NCBI GenBank assembly: GCA_027491075.1 | Contig: JAIXWX010000034.1 | Span: 1-64,000, forward strand | DNA: 64,000 bases | Source: Flavobacteriales bacterium | GTDB taxonomy: Bacteria; Bacteroidota; Bacteroidia; Flavobacteriales_D; Sanyastnellaceae | Direction: 5' to 3' | Shown here: one piece after another, positions 1-10,803 of the stretch | How the letters are laid out: every line of letters begins with the position of its first letter | Numbering within the stretch: the stretch's first letter is position 1 | The notes under the pieces: model-generated | What the model was told of the DNA's origin: nothing | The model's input: only the letters and a program-made list of their open reading frames with translations | Database searches by the model: none | Made by a program: the position numbers and the translations under genes

Positions 1-1
1 T

Positions 2-379
2 ACGGCTTTAGGTAGAGCGTATATGTACACCGGGTCGGGGCCGCAGGGAGGATATATTCAAGACTCTTTTCTCATTCGCGTGGATAGCTTGGGCTGCTTG
101 GTCTCTGGATGCGCCGTGGGCATTACAGAATGGGAAGAGCAGCAAGATTTACTCGTGTATCCCAATCCTGCGTCCACTCACGCTACCATCGAGTTTCAAA
201 CCAGCGGAAACTGGAATATTTCCCTCTACAATTTACAAGGAGCTCTCGTAAGCCAAGACCAATTAAAGCACACCCAACAATTTCAATTAGACCTCCAGTA
301 TCTCCCCGCAGGCATTTACACTATACAGTGCAATGATGGTAGAGGAAGATGGTATACATCGAAGGTGGTGAAATTATAG
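2..379 (+). CDS. C-terminal part of a T9SS-sorted secreted protein (5' end outside window)
   Basis: The reading frame is open from base 2, so this is the 3' end of a gene that begins before the window; the first internal ATG (base 23) is probably not the start. The last 75 or so residues form a type A T9SS sorting domain: the YPNPAS motif, alternating hydrophobic strands, and a GIYTIQ strand close to the end. In Bacteroidota this domain is recognised by the Por secretion machinery and removed as the protein reaches the cell surface. The visible part before it (RVDSLGCLVSGC) resembles the end of a repeat or propeller-type domain, but too little is present to assign a function. Confidence 0.8.
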   Translation, partial: TALGRAYMYTGSGPQGGYIQDSFLIRVDSLGCLVSGCAVGITEWEEQQDLLVYPNPASTHATIEFQTSGNWNISLYNLQGALVSQDQLKHTQQFQLDLQYLPAGIYTIQCNDGRGRWYTSKVVKL

Positions 380-392
380 GAAAAAAAATGAA

Positions 393-424
393 GAGGCCGT
401 CCATTGGACGACCTCTCGTTTTGC
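393..424 (+). terminator. Rho-independent terminator after the T9SS gene
   Basis: A hairpin with arms at 393-402 and 406-415 (GAGGCCGTCC and GGACGACCTC, one mismatch, three-base loop) is followed by a short T-rich tract. It lies 13 bases after the stop of the T9SS gene. The next 150 bases up to the end of the converging helicase gene are AT-rich and show nothing else. Confidence 0.7.
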
Positions 425-574
425 ACTCGCTTTACGGCGAGGTTACTTCCTTCGCCCCCCGTAGTTTTTATATGTCTTTAGAATAATCTTCTGAAGTAAA
501 CTTACGTACCTTATACCAATAGGTCCTTTTTTTACCCTACAACTAATTCTAAAATTTTTCTTATCTAAATAGAA

Positions 575-3500
575 TTATTGCACCTCAATCACTTCGCAAT
601 CTCCCGTGTATATTAGAAATCCCCTTATTTTTTTTGAGCTTATTTTTTCTAATTCTGACATATATCTTTTCAATTGACGCTCATGCGAAGGATGCCTTTC
701 GCCTGTTTTGAAGTCTACCACTTCCCAATGGTGGTCGCGCAAAACAACTCGATCCGGCCGAAGGGGTTCGCCACCCTTGGCAACAATTTCTTGCTCTTGA
801 AGAATTTCGTATTCCTGATCAAACCAAGGACGTAATTGGGGATGCTCACATATGCGCAGCAACTCCGCTGCTATTTCTTTTGAAGATGGATCACTCCAAC
901 CTGGATACTTGGGAAGAACTTTTGCAACTGCATGGGGAATATCTGCGGCAACACGTATAAATGCTAAACACTCATGAATAATGTTTCCATGCATGCGCTT
1001 CCATTGAGAAGCCTCCAAACGCTGATTGGTGGCCGTTGTGCGAAGGGTGAGTTGTTTGATGGATCTATTAAAACTCTCGGAAAGTTGCAACCTCGGCGCA
1101 GCATTTCTCTTCTCACGTGCGACTTTTTCTTTTTCTCCAAGAAAGAAAATCTCGGAGGTCTGACTTTGGAGCTCTCGAGAAAACGCTAACAAGGATTGTC
1201 CAATGACATCGCTGCTTTGAACTTCTTTCACTAGCATGTATAAACGACTTTCTGGACGAGTGGTAGCCACATAGAGCGCGTTCAAGTCATCGAGGAGCAT
1301 TTTGCGTTTTTCTTCTGCCACTTCTGGCAAATCGTGCGGTTGAATTTGACCATTCACGGGCATCATGGTGACGGAAACCGGTAGATCACTTTCAGGTTTA
1401 TCAATCCAAATGGTGCTTCCTGGAGAGGACGAACCTGGACGTGGATAGATGACTACTGGAAATTGAAGTCCCTTGCTCTTGTGAATTGTCATTAAAGTGA
1501 CTTTTTCCGTATCGCTTTGAGAAGCGATGTACAACTTTTCACGGTGCTCCTCCCACCATTCAATGGCTTCGCCTAAGCCATAGTCCTTTTGCTGACTTAA
1601 TCGCGTCAGGTGATCCAATAAAAATTCTACGTATTCGTCTTTGGCGATGGAAAAAATTCGCAACATCTGTTCTGCCAATTGCAACACGGAGGAGGAGATA
1701 CTCAAGTTAAAATATTCAGGGAAATTTTCTTCCAGAAAAGCCGCAACATCAATAACTGTTTTTTCTCCTTCTTTATTTTGATATTTTAAAAACAAGGCTT
1801 GCAGAGAATATTGCTCAGGATGCAAAGCGGATAAGCATTCCCAAATGTTCACTCCACTATATTTATGCGACGAATCATTCATGTAATGCAACAACGACAT
1901 CAGCAGCTTTACACGAATCGAGTTGCTTATTAAAAAGCTTTCTTTTGTAACAAATTCAATATTGTTCTTAAACAGTATTTCAGTGATAGGCGCGGTATCC
2001 TTTATTCCTCTTCGAGTAAGAATCGCAATGTCTCCAGGGGCATAGCCATCGCTCAAGCATTCGCGAATGATTTCTACAATGCGCCCGTTAATCCGATTTT
2101 CTACTTCTATAGAATCATCTTTCTGCTCTTTGTTTTTATTAAAAAACTCCATGGCAACATATCCCATTTCTGTCCTAACTTTTTCTTGAGCCTGATCCTG
2201 ATATACTGCTTGGATGAACTCATCTGCAACAGATGCGGAAATGAAATTATAAAGTTTATTGTTGAAATCGATGATAGCGCTGGCACTTCGAAAGTTTCTC
2301 GAAAGCGATTTCATGGTATATGAATCTTTCAAAGCACGACGCAACTCGGGACGATGATATGCATCGATTTCTGGCAGGTTCACAAATTGTTCTGCCTTTC
2401 CATTGCGCCATCGGTATATCGCTTGTTTGCCGTCACCCACGATCAGATTAATTTTTCCTTTGGAAAGATTGTTTTCTAATAATGGAAGAAAGTTATTCCA
2501 CTGCAGTGCGGAGGTATCTTGAAACTCATCGAAAAGAATATGCTCGTATCTTTCTCCAACACGCTCGTAGATGAATGGAGCCGGACTGTCCGCTACCAAA
2601 TCTGAAATGATTCTGTGAAAGTCGGCAATAAGGAGGGTGTTTTCTTCTTGCTTTATTTGCTCGGCTATAAGATGAAGCTTTTGTAAAAGCCCGATAAATA
2701 TGATTTTAGAAATAACGGATTTTGCATTCTTGTATTTCTTGTATTGTTCTCCTTCAAATTGATCAATGATTTCCGTTCGCAAATTTTCTACTTGATCTTT
2801 AATAGGACTGAATATCGGATCGTACTTGGGAACATTGGCTTTGGTAAACCAAGGTTCTTCTCTTTTGAACAATCGTTTACTTTCTTGAGCTCCTTTAAAG
2901 TCTTGCTTTAGAATTTTGAATATTCCACCGAGAATGCCTTTTTTTTTATTGCTGAAATCATCCACGGTAAGTCCGCGAGAGTGAATTAACTGCATTATTT
3001 TTTCCGCTTTTTCAGTGAGGGCATTTTCAAAAGTGATGATTCTTTCTTTTAAAATTTCTCTGGTCTTTTGATAATCACTGAGCGTGTAAGCTGATATTTT
3101 TTGAAGAATAGGAAGTGTTTCTTCTTTCGAAAGTTCAGTAGAAATTTCTTCTACTGATTTTCGGATGTTCGTATTGCTTTGATCCTCGAGCATTTCAATC
3201 GCATACGATTGTATGTATTGTGTAATTTCTGGATCGCGACCGATTTTTGATAAAAACTCATCTGCTACTTTTTGATAGAATGCGCTGGTATCCAAATCAA
3301 TGTTGAAGTCGGGAGAAAGTTGAAGGTCGCGGGCAAAAGAGCGTACAATTTTGTGTACAAAAGAGTCAATGGTAGATACTGCGATTGCTCCATAATGATG
3401 GAGCATGTGCGTGAGGGTTTGCGATGCCCTTTTCTTTAGTTCGTGAGGCTCAAGACGTAGCTCCTCTTGTATTTCACAGAAAAGAGAGTGATTAGACAAC

Positions 3501-3718
3501 TCCGTTTCTGTGAGTTCCGAAAACTCCCTCAATCGTAGAATGATGCGCTCTTTCATCTCTGCCGCCGCGGCATTGGTAAAAGTGATGGCTAGAATACGTT
3601 TGTAAGCTTCTGTTTCTCCTTTTTCAAGCGCGAGAAGAAGATAGAACTTCACCAAGGCATACGTTTTACCGCTGCCGGCCGAACTCTTCAGAACATAAAA
3701 GGTTTTGGATGGTTCCAT
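575..3718 (-). CDS. AddA/UvrD-like ATP-dependent helicase-nuclease
   Basis: A 1047-residue superfamily 1A helicase with a C-terminal nuclease, the architecture of the AddA subunit of double-strand break repair enzymes. Walker A is SSAGSGKT at residues 12-19, the DEFQDT Walker B motif is near residue 390, and a motif with MTIHKSKGLQFP lies in the second half. A RecB/AddA-type PD-(D/E)XK nuclease motif (RPDRVV followed by VVDFKTG) is near residue 1000. The start at 3718 is chosen because relatives begin a few residues before the Walker A loop; an in-frame ATG at 3766 is also possible and would overlap the clpX start. The likely partner, an AddB-like nuclease, is at the other end of the window (63108-64000) rather than adjacent. 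Confidence 0.88.
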   Translation of the reverse strand: MEPSKTFYVLKSSAGSGKTYALVKFYLLLALEKGETEAYKRILAITFTNAAAAEMKERIILRLREFSELTETELSNHSLFCEIQEELRLEPHELKKRASQTLTHMLHHYGAIAVSTIDSFVHKIVRSFARDLQLSPDFNIDLDTSAFYQKVADEFLSKIGRDPEITQYIQSYAIEMLEDQSNTNIRKSVEEISTELSKEETLPILQKISAYTLSDYQKTREILKERIITFENALTEKAEKIMQLIHSRGLTVDDFSNKKKGILGGIFKILKQDFKGAQESKRLFKREEPWFTKANVPKYDPIFSPIKDQVENLRTEIIDQFEGEQYKKYKNAKSVISKIIFIGLLQKLHLIAEQIKQEENTLLIADFHRIISDLVADSPAPFIYERVGERYEHILFDEFQDTSALQWNNFLPLLENNLSKGKINLIVGDGKQAIYRWRNGKAEQFVNLPEIDAYHRPELRRALKDSYTMKSLSRNFRSASAIIDFNNKLYNFISASVADEFIQAVYQDQAQEKVRTEMGYVAMEFFNKNKEQKDDSIEVENRINGRIVEIIRECLSDGYAPGDIAILTRRGIKDTAPITEILFKNNIEFVTKESFLISNSIRVKLLMSLLHYMNDSSHKYSGVNIWECLSALHPEQYSLQALFLKYQNKEGEKTVIDVAAFLEENFPEYFNLSISSSVLQLAEQMLRIFSIAKDEYVEFLLDHLTRLSQQKDYGLGEAIEWWEEHREKLYIASQSDTEKVTLMTIHKSKGLQFPVVIYPRPGSSSPGSTIWIDKPESDLPVSVTMMPVNGQIQPHDLPEVAEEKRKMLLDDLNALYVATTRPESRLYMLVKEVQSSDVIGQSLLAFSRELQSQTSEIFFLGEKEKVAREKRNAAPRLQLSESFNRSIKQLTLRTTATNQRLEASQWKRMHGNIIHECLAFIRVAADIPHAVAKVLPKYPGWSDPSSKEIAAELLRICEHPQLRPWFDQEYEILQEQEIVAKGGEPLRPDRVVLRDHHWEVVDFKTGERHPSHERQLKRYMSELEKISSKKIRGFLIYTGDCEVIEVQ

Positions 3719-3764
3719 GAAGCGAATATAATCGTTACCTTTGTGGGTCTGTAAAAAGTCGTTC

Positions 3765-4991
3765 ATGAAAGAAATTACCTGTTCATTTTGTGGGAGAAAG
3801 AAAAGTGATGTAAGTATTTTGATCGCTGGTTTGAGTGGCCATATCTGCGAAGATTGTGCGACGCAAGCGCATGCCATCGTCAATGAGGAAGTCAATTCAA
3901 AGCCAGCCGCTGCGGCATCTCAGGAGCTGGAAATAATGAAGCCTTCGGAAATCAAACGTTTCATGGATGATTATGTCATCGGTCAAGATGATGCTAAGAA
4001 GTCGTTGAGTGTGGCCGTGTATAATCATTACAAAAGACTCATGCAGAAATCGGCGAGAGAGTCGGACGGTGTGGAAATTGAAAAATCAAACATCGTATTG
4101 GTCGGAGAAACGGGCACAGGAAAAACACTTTTAGCAAAGACCATTGCCAAAATGCTGCACGTTCCTTTCTGTATTGCAGACGCTACGGTTCTCACCGAAG
4201 CAGGTTATGTAGGTGAAGACGTGGAAAGTATTTTGAGCAGACTTTTACAGGATGCTGAATACGACGTGACCAAAGCAGAAAGAGGAATCGTTTTTATAGA
4301 TGAAATTGATAAAATAGCGCGCAAGAGCGACAATCCAAGCATCACTCGTGATGTTAGCGGTGAAGGGGTTCAGCAGGCATTGCTGAAACTATTGGAAGGA
4401 TCTACAGTGAATGTGCCTCCGCAAGGTGGTAGAAAGCACCCAGAACAAAAGATGATTCAAGTAAACACCTCGAATATCTTATTCATCTGTGGTGGTGCAT
4501 TTGATGGTATTGATAAAGTGATCGAACGCCGAATGAACACTGCAGCCATCGGTTATAGTGCGAAGAGCGTAGAACAAGTAGATAGAAACAATTTGCTTCA
4601 ATACGTGAGTCCTTTGGACTTGAAGAAATTCGGTTTGATCCCAGAGCTTATTGGACGTTTTCCAGTTTTAACGCATTTAGATCCACTGAATGAAGCTACG
4701 CTGAAGAGAATCTTGACAGAGCCTAAGAATGCAATCATCAAGCAGTATGTGAAGCTTTTCGAAATGGACGGTGTAAAACTGACATTCGATAAAAAAGTTT
4801 TGGATTTTATTGTGGAAAAAGCCATCGAGTACAAACTCGGAGCGCGCGGCTTGAGGAGTATTTGTGAAGCCATCATGTTGGATGCGATGTACGAATTACC
4901 TTCATCCAATGAGAAGGAATTCAAAGTTACCGCGGCTTATGCGCGCGAGAAATTCAGCCGAAGCAAGTTGAGCCAGTTGAAAGTGGCGTAA
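3765..4991 (+). CDS. clpX: ATP-dependent Clp protease ATP-binding subunit ClpX
   Basis: A 408-residue AAA+ unfoldase that recognises tagged substrates and feeds them to the ClpP protease in the cytoplasm. The N-terminal zinc-binding domain has C6, C9, C28 and C31. Walker A GETGTGKT is at about 114-121 and Walker [10 protein letters not shown] follows; the GYVGEDVE pore loop and the RPISGxxP-like substrate region of the C-terminal domain are conserved. The start at 3765 ([10 protein letters not shown]) is set by the zinc domain; a longer frame upstream has no family support. clpP is not adjacent. The gene diverges from the helicase gene with almost no intergenic space. Confidence 0.97.
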   Translation: MKEITCSFCGRKKSDVSILIAGLSGHICEDCATQAHAIVNEEVNSKPAAAASQELEIMKPSEIKRFMDDYVIGQDDAKKSLSVAVYNHYKRLMQKSARESDGVEIEKSNIVLVGETGTGKTLLAKTIAKMLHVPFCIADATVLTEAGYVGEDVESILSRLLQDAEYDVTKAERGIVFIDEIDKIARKSDNPSITRDVSGEGVQQALLKLLEGSTVNVPPQGGRKHPEQKMIQVNTSNILFICGGAFDGIDKVIERRMNTAAIGYSAKSVEQVDRNNLLQYVSPLDLKKFGLIPELIGRFPVLTHLDPLNEATLKRILTEPKNAIIKQYVKLFEMDGVKLTFDKKVLDFIVEKAIEYKLGARGLRSICEAIMLDAMYELPSSNEKEFKVTAAYAREKFSRSKLSQLKVA

Positions 4992-5083
4992 CACAAACTG
5001 TTCATTATTTGTTGAAAACTAGAACGACAACATTTAGAGGTTGTCCTTACGTTTGAATAACGATTTTTACATGATTAGCGAAG

Positions 5084-5123
5084 CTGCCGTCTTCTTTATT
5101 GAGGCGGCAGTTTTGCTTTTTTT
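5084..5123 (+). terminator. Hairpin terminator between clpX and mutS
   Basis: CTGCCG at 5084-5089 pairs with CGGCAG at 5105-5110, followed by TTTTGCTTTTTTT. It presumably ends clpX transcription. It stops only seven bases before the GTG start used for mutS, which leaves very little room for a separate mutS promoter. Confidence 0.65.
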
Positions 5124-5129
5124 GCAACC

Positions 5130-7769
5130 GTGAAAGAACAAGAAGAACATAGTACTACCGCAACTGAAGGCATAGTAGAAACGCCTTTGATGAAGCAATA
5201 CAATGGGATCAAATCGAAATACCCTGACGCATTATTGCTCTTTAGAGTGGGGGATTTCTACGAAACCTTTGGAGAGGACGCCGTTCGGGCCTCGAAAATT
5301 CTAGGAATAACGCTTACTAAAAGAAAAAATGGGGCAGCGGCCTACGTAGAGCTGGCCGGTTTCCCCCATCACTCTTTAGATACCTACTTGCCGAAATTGG
5401 TAAAAGCAGGAAACAGAGTGGCCATCTGCGATCAATTAGAAGATCCGAAACTCACTAAGAAAATTGTGAAACGTGGGATCACAGAACTGGTTACCCCGGG
5501 GGTTTCTTATAACGATAAAACCATTGATGCGGTATCCAATAATTTCGTGGCATGTATCGCATTTGGTCCGTCGGATAAAGCAGGTGTCGCTTTCCTCGAT
5601 ATTTCTACGGGAGAATTTCTTGTAGCACATGGATCGCATGATTATGTAGACAAACTCATTCAAAGTTTTCGACCGAATGAAGTATTGTATCAAAAACAAC
5701 ACGACGCCTTATTTAAGCAGCGATTCAACGATCGCTTCTATACCTTCCGATTGGACGAATGGGTGTTTACCTCCACTTTTGCAGAGGAAATATTGAACAA
5801 GCACTTTGGAACCAAGTCTTTGAAAGGTTTTGGAGTGGAAGATCATCCTTTGGGTGTGATCGCAGCTGGCGCAATCATGCACTACCTTGCAGAAACCCAG
5901 CACGATAAAGTAGCCCATATCGCCACATTGGGACGAATCGAAGAAGATAGATATGTATGGCTCGATAAGTTCACCATTCGAAATCTAGAATTGGTTTCAA
6001 GTGTGCATGAACAAGCGAAAACACTCGTCGATATTCTGGATGAAACCATTACTCCCATGGGAAGCAGACTGCTGCGAAGATGGATTTTATTGCCCCTAAA
6101 AGAAAAAACGCTCATCGAACAACGTCTCTCTGTGGTAGATTACTTAGTGCATCACGGAGAAGTGAGTGCCACCATTGCGGCAGAATTAAAGCACATTGGT
6201 GATCTCGAACGATTGATCTCGAAAGTAGCGGTCGGCAGAGTAAACCCAAGGGAACTACAACAAGTAAGAAGGGCGTTACAAGCCATCGAGCCCTTGCGCA
6301 ATGCATGTATTTCTTCTTCCAACAATGAACTAGCGGCCATCGGCCAACAGCTCAATCCGTGCAAGGAAATTAGCGATCGAATTCAAAGGGAAATTCATCC
6401 CGATCCTCCAATGGCCATGAACAAGGGGCAAGTGATTGCAGAAGGAGTGAATGCGGAATTGGATGAATTAAGACAATTGGCTTTTAGTGGGAAAGACTTT
6501 TTGCAAAAAATACAAGAACGCGAAGCAGAACGCACGGGCATTCCTTCTTTGAAGATTTCTTATAACAATGTCTTTGGATATTATTTAGAGGTGAGAAACA
6601 CCCATAAAGACAAGGTACCAGCCGATTGGATTAGAAAACAAACACTCACGCAAGCGGAAAGATATATCACCGAAGAGTTGAAGGAATATGAGACGAAAAT
6701 TCTTGGTGCTGAAGAAAAGATCAGTTCGATTGAATTGAGAATTTTCAATGAATTGGTAGCGGCGGTGATGGAGTTTACGTCTTCTATTCAACTCAACGCG
6801 CAATTGATAGGTAAGTTGGATACCATGATGTCGTTTTCTACCGTGGCACAGCGATTCAACTATGTTAAACCAAGCGTCAACGATTCGCATACGATAAAGA
6901 TCATCGCCGGCAGACATCCCGTTATTGAGCGTTCTCTCCCCGTGGGAGAAGAGTACGTGAGCAATGATATATACTTGGATAACGATACGCAACAGGTGAT
7001 GATGATAACGGGTCCTAACATGTCTGGTAAATCTGCTGTATTGCGTCAAACTGCTCTGATTGTTTTGATGGCACAAATCGGTTCGTTTGTTCCGGCGAGC
7101 GCGGCAGACATTGGTATCGTGGATAAAGTATTTACACGTGTAGGAGCCAGCGACAATATCAGCAGCGGCGAGTCTACCTTCATGGTAGAAATGAATGAAA
7201 CAGCGAGCATCTTAAATAACCTTTCCGATAGAAGTTTGATTCTATTGGACGAGATCGGTCGTGGAACTTCTACCTACGACGGGATTTCCATCGCTTGGTC
7301 TATCGCTGAGTTTATTCACGAGCATCCGCGATACAAAGCCAAAACTTTGTTCGCAACGCATTATCATGAATTGAACGAAATGGAAGGCATTTACAAGCGC
7401 ATTCGCAATTTCAATGTAAGTGTGAAAGAAGTAGGTCAGAAGATTATTTTCCTAAGAAAGCTTGCGCAAGGTGGAAGCAATCACAGCTTCGGAATTCACG
7501 TGGCAAAGTTGGCGGGCATGCCGTCCAAAGTGGTTGATCGTGCGAAAGAAGTTTTGGTACAATTAGAGAAATCACATTCCAGAGAAAACTTACAGGGCAA
7601 TATCAAGCAGGTGGCGCAAGATGCGTCTGTTCAATTAAGCTTTTTTCAATTGGACGATCCCTTACTCGCGCAAATTCGAGACGAAATAGCGCATATCGAC
7701 ATCAACACCCTCACTCCCGTTGAAGCACTCATGAAATTAAACGACATCAAACGCTGGATCAAGGGATGA
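5130..7769 (+). CDS. mutS: DNA mismatch repair protein MutS
   Basis: An 879-residue MutS that binds mismatches as a dimer and recruits MutL. The mismatch-wedge motif DFYETFG lies around residues 41-47, followed by the connector, lever and clamp regions. The ATPase domain has Walker A GPNMSGKS near 628 and Walker [17 protein letters not shown], plus the [10 protein letters not shown] motif. The length is normal for bacterial MutS1. The start is a GTG at 5130; the first in-frame ATG (5190, LMKQYN) would still keep the mismatch motif, so the first 20 residues are uncertain. It converges on the thioredoxin-like gene with 11 bases between stops. Confidence 0.97.
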   Translation: MKEQEEHSTTATEGIVETPLMKQYNGIKSKYPDALLLFRVGDFYETFGEDAVRASKILGITLTKRKNGAAAYVELAGFPHHSLDTYLPKLVKAGNRVAICDQLEDPKLTKKIVKRGITELVTPGVSYNDKTIDAVSNNFVACIAFGPSDKAGVAFLDISTGEFLVAHGSHDYVDKLIQSFRPNEVLYQKQHDALFKQRFNDRFYTFRLDEWVFTSTFAEEILNKHFGTKSLKGFGVEDHPLGVIAAGAIMHYLAETQHDKVAHIATLGRIEEDRYVWLDKFTIRNLELVSSVHEQAKTLVDILDETITPMGSRLLRRWILLPLKEKTLIEQRLSVVDYLVHHGEVSATIAAELKHIGDLERLISKVAVGRVNPRELQQVRRALQAIEPLRNACISSSNNELAAIGQQLNPCKEISDRIQREIHPDPPMAMNKGQVIAEGVNAELDELRQLAFSGKDFLQKIQEREAERTGIPSLKISYNNVFGYYLEVRNTHKDKVPADWIRKQTLTQAERYITEELKEYETKILGAEEKISSIELRIFNELVAAVMEFTSSIQLNAQLIGKLDTMMSFSTVAQRFNYVKPSVNDSHTIKIIAGRHPVIERSLPVGEEYVSNDIYLDNDTQQVMMITGPNMSGKSAVLRQTALIVLMAQIGSFVPASAADIGIVDKVFTRVGASDNISSGESTFMVEMNETASILNNLSDRSLILLDEIGRGTSTYDGISIAWSIAEFIHEHPRYKAKTLFATHYHELNEMEGIYKRIRNFNVSVKEVGQKIIFLRKLAQGGSNHSFGIHVAKLAGMPSKVVDRAKEVLVQLEKSHSRENLQGNIKQVAQDASVQLSFFQLDDPLLAQIRDEIAHIDINTLTPVEALMKLNDIKRWIKG

Positions 7770-7780
7770 GTATTTTAATC

Positions 7781-9001
7781 TCACTCCCCTCGTAACTTCT
7801 CGATCTCATTTCGCAATCGCTCGGTATACAGCGTATGATACTTCCCTGTACTCGGTCCATAAAATCCAGTATGAATCTTGCGAACCTTGCCTTGCTTATC
7901 GATGATGATACTGGTAGGATAAGACATGATGGCGTTCAAATCGCTGAACACACTTGCAGCATTGTTCTTGTTGACTTCACCACCTAAATACACTTCATAA
8001 GGTAGAGCAAATTGCTTCTTATAATTATCGATGGCTCGAATATGTCTTCCAAAATCATTGCCTCGCTCAAATGCTACAGGGATGATCTGTACATCGTTTG
8101 CATACGTGGTGGCAACGGATTTCCAAAAACGCGTTTCGTCGGTGCAATTTGGACACCATGTTCCTAGAATCTGCACCACTGTAATCTTGTCGCGAAATTG
8201 TTCCTCTCCAAAGTAAACACTATCGCCATTGATGTTTTTTACCGAAAAATCCAATGAAGAAATTCCATCTTTTAAGAAAGTAAGACTATCGGGATCACGC
8301 AATTGGGCATTCGGATTTTCTACCGCGTTCCATTGCTCATGGTGATGCTTGCCACTATAAAACATACCATCTGAGATACTATCTCCATTCATCGTTCCAG
8401 TGAAATAGAACAAATGTGCACCATCAAAACACGACATGAAAAAACTGCCGTCTTTTTTAGTGAGCCCTTGCAAATAACGATAATCGCCGGACTCTGTTAA
8501 GAAGGTCCCGGTTAAAAGTCCATCTTCGGATCGAAAAATTCCAACGGTCTTGTAAGCACAATCTGCACAATCGTATGAAAAGGTCGCATCGTAGGTTCTT
8601 TCCGTCCACTCGGGATTATATAGTTCGCTGCCAGCGGAAGGTGTACCGGAAAATGAGATTTTGTAATTCTCTCGCGATTCATCCTGCCAATATCCATGGA
8701 TCGAATCCGGACGAATGATTTTGAAATGCAAGGTGGATAAATAAGGCTCCAATCGCACAATGACGCTATCACCTTCTCTCTTAAAACTGCTCAGCTCGAT
8801 TCGCTCATCACCATTTATTAATGCCATGTGAAGTGCACTGTCTAGTTCCAGTCGAGCGGGAATGCGGAATGTTCCAGATGAATCTTGGATTTCAAAACTC
8901 AGTTGCCAAATGCCCGATACAGGATTAGTAGAAAGTGAGGTCGTTTTTTCGCTGCAAGAATAGAATAGAAGAGCAGTAATGAGGAGTAGGGTATATTTCA
9001 C
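7781..9001 (-). CDS. TlpA-like thioredoxin-fold lipoprotein
   Basis: A 406-residue lipoprotein with signal peptide and lipobox (LLFYSC, Cys16), so it probably sits on the periplasmic face of a membrane. The C-terminal 150 residues are a TlpA/ResA-type thioredoxin fold with the redox pair in GTWCPNC near residues 280-286 and a YPTSIIID cis-proline region. The N-terminal 240 residues are beta-rich and resemble the variable domains before TlpA modules in Bacteroidota; they have no clear assignment. The likely role is thiol-disulfide exchange on exported proteins. It may share a transcript with the aldehyde dehydrogenase gene upstream, although a hairpin lies between them. Confidence 0.85.
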   Translation of the reverse strand: MKYTLLLITALLFYSCSEKTTSLSTNPVSGIWQLSFEIQDSSGTFRIPARLELDSALHMALINGDERIELSSFKREGDSVIVRLEPYLSTLHFKIIRPDSIHGYWQDESRENYKISFSGTPSAGSELYNPEWTERTYDATFSYDCADCAYKTVGIFRSEDGLLTGTFLTESGDYRYLQGLTKKDGSFFMSCFDGAHLFYFTGTMNGDSISDGMFYSGKHHHEQWNAVENPNAQLRDPDSLTFLKDGISSLDFSVKNINGDSVYFGEEQFRDKITVVQILGTWCPNCTDETRFWKSVATTYANDVQIIPVAFERGNDFGRHIRAIDNYKKQFALPYEVYLGGEVNKNNAASVFSDLNAIMSYPTSIIIDKQGKVRKIHTGFYGPSTGKYHTLYTERLRNEIEKLRGE

Positions 9002-9035
9002 AAACAGGTTTTTAAGGTGTCTATGGACAGACGAA

Positions 9036-9057
9036 GAGGCATCCGAGAGGATGCCTC
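9036..9057 (-). terminator. Hairpin between the aldehyde dehydrogenase and TlpA-like genes
   Basis: A perfect nine-base-pair inverted repeat, GAGGCATCC and GGATGCCTC, with a four-base loop, lies 22 bases after the aldehyde dehydrogenase stop. The tract after it on the minus strand is only weakly T-rich, so it may attenuate rather than fully end transcription. Confidence 0.6.
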
Positions 9058-9078
9058 CTTCGCTGTGACTGTATTTTC

Positions 9079-10635
9079 TTAGAAATCAAATTTTATTCCC
9101 TGCGCCAAAGGCAAATTGGTGCTGTAATTAATGGTATTCGTCTGACGTCTCATATACGCTTTCCAGCTATCAGAGCCACTTTCACGACCGCCGCCGGTTT
9201 CTTTTTCACCTCCAAACGCTCCGCCGATTTCGGCTCCAGATGTTCCAATGTTCACGTTAGCAATTCCACAATCGCTTCCTTCTGCAGAAAGAAAATACTC
9301 TGCCTCTCTCATGTTGAGGGTCATGATCGAAGAGCTCAAGCCTTGCGCTACACCGTTCTGTTGTGCAACGGCATCTTCGAGATTTTTATACTTCATAATG
9401 TAGAGAACAGGAGCGAAAGTCTCATGCTGAACGATCGGCAAATGAGTTCCAGAAACTTCAACGATGCATGGTTTCACATAACACCCGCTTTCGAATCCTT
9501 CGCCGGATAGCACTCCACCTTCTACCAAAACTTTTCCGCCTTGTTCAACGGCTTCTTTAATGGCTTTCTCATAAAGACCAACCGCTGCAGTATCGATCAG
9601 TGGTCCAACGTGGTTGTTTTTATCCAAAGGATTACCAATTCTCAACTGGCTATATGCACTCACCAATTTACCCTTCAGATCTTCATAAACGCTTTCGTGA
9701 ATGATCAATCGTCGGGTAGTGGTGCAACGCTGTCCAGCGGTTCCCACCGCACCGAAAACGATAGCGGGGATGGCCAATTTCAAATCGGCATGTTCGCTAA
9801 CGATGATGGCGTTGTTTCCACCCAACTCCAGAAGGCTGCGTCCAAAGCGCTCTGCAACAGCAGCTCCTACAATGCGTCCCATTCTGCTACTTCCAGTGGC
9901 ACTTACCAACGGTACGCGTGCATCTTTGGTCATCATTTCTCCCACTTTATAATCTCCGCTGACGATGCAAGAAATTCCCTCAGGTAAGTTGTTTTCCTCC
10001 GCCACTTCGTTCCAAATATTCTGACATGCTATTGCGCATAATGGTGTCTTTTCTGATCCTTTCCATACACATACATCTCCGCATACCCAAGCCAAAGCGC
10101 TGTTCCAACTCCATACAGCCACAGGGAAGTTGAAGGCTGAAATAATTCCAATAACTCCGATGGGATGCCATTGCTCATACATGCGGTGACCGGGGCGCTC
10201 GCTATGCATGGTCAAACCGTACAATTGACGACTCAAACCCACAGCGAAATCACATATATCGATCATCTCCTGAACTTCGCCTAATCCTTCTTGAAGACTC
10301 TTGCCCATTTCAAAACTCACGAGCATACCGAGTTCTTCTTTATAGGCTCTCAAGCGATCGCCGTATTGACGAACTATCTCACCACGCTTAGGAGCAGGCA
10401 TCTTTCTCCAAGTTAAAAAAGCAGAGGTAGCCGCTTCCATCACTTTCTGATAGTCTTCAGAAGTAGTGGTAGACACCGAAGCTATCAACTCTCCAGTAAC
10501 TGGAGAATATGAATCGATCATCGGGCCAGATCCAAAAAAGTGCTTCCCAGTGGAAGTTCCTTCATTTACCTTTTTTAATCCCAATTTTTCCAGCGCTGGA
10601 GTGATTTGCAGGCCTGTTTGAACAGTAGTACTCAT
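9079..10635 (-). CDS. Aldehyde dehydrogenase, ALDH7 (aminoadipate semialdehyde dehydrogenase) type
   Basis: A 518-residue NAD(P)-dependent aldehyde dehydrogenase. The block [20 protein letters not shown] with KGSEKTPL is characteristic of the ALDH7/antiquitin group, whose bacterial members oxidise L-piperideine-6-carboxylate (aminoadipate semialdehyde) in lysine catabolism. The general-base Glu is in LELGGNN (about 268) and the catalytic Cys in GQRCTTTRR (about 302). The start at 10635 is preferred over an upstream in-frame ATG at 10713 because a promoter-like TATTTTTG lies at 10661-10654, between the two. No other lysine-degradation gene is nearby, so the substrate is inferred from family only. 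Confidence 0.88.
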   Translation of the reverse strand: MSTTVQTGLQITPALEKLGLKKVNEGTSTGKHFFGSGPMIDSYSPVTGELIASVSTTTSEDYQKVMEAATSAFLTWRKMPAPKRGEIVRQYGDRLRAYKEELGMLVSFEMGKSLQEGLGEVQEMIDICDFAVGLSRQLYGLTMHSERPGHRMYEQWHPIGVIGIISAFNFPVAVWSWNSALAWVCGDVCVWKGSEKTPLCAIACQNIWNEVAEENNLPEGISCIVSGDYKVGEMMTKDARVPLVSATGSSRMGRIVGAAVAERFGRSLLELGGNNAIIVSEHADLKLAIPAIVFGAVGTAGQRCTTTRRLIIHESVYEDLKGKLVSAYSQLRIGNPLDKNNHVGPLIDTAAVGLYEKAIKEAVEQGGKVLVEGGVLSGEGFESGCYVKPCIVEVSGTHLPIVQHETFAPVLYIMKYKNLEDAVAQQNGVAQGLSSSIMTLNMREAEYFLSAEGSDCGIANVNIGTSGAEIGGAFGGEKETGGGRESGSDSWKAYMRRQTNTINYSTNLPLAQGIKFDF

Positions 10636-10653
10636 GTTAAATTTTTCTTTGGG

Positions 10654-10661
10654 CAAAAATA
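10654..10661 (-). promoter_or_regulatory. Bacteroidota -7 promoter element of the aldehyde dehydrogenase gene
   Basis: TATTTTTG on the minus strand fits the TAnnTTTG element and lies 18 bases before the ATG at 10635. No convincing -33 TTG is seen at the right distance. Confidence 0.45.
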
Positions 10662-10803
10662 GGGTATTCCACGTTGGCAGAGGTGCTAAAACGGCGGATC
10701 GGTTGGACTTCAAAGTGTAAAATCGACACCAACGGACTATCGTTGTGCTGATATACTTACATTAGCGCCCGCATTTACAGGATACCCAACCAATAACAAT
10801 AGA

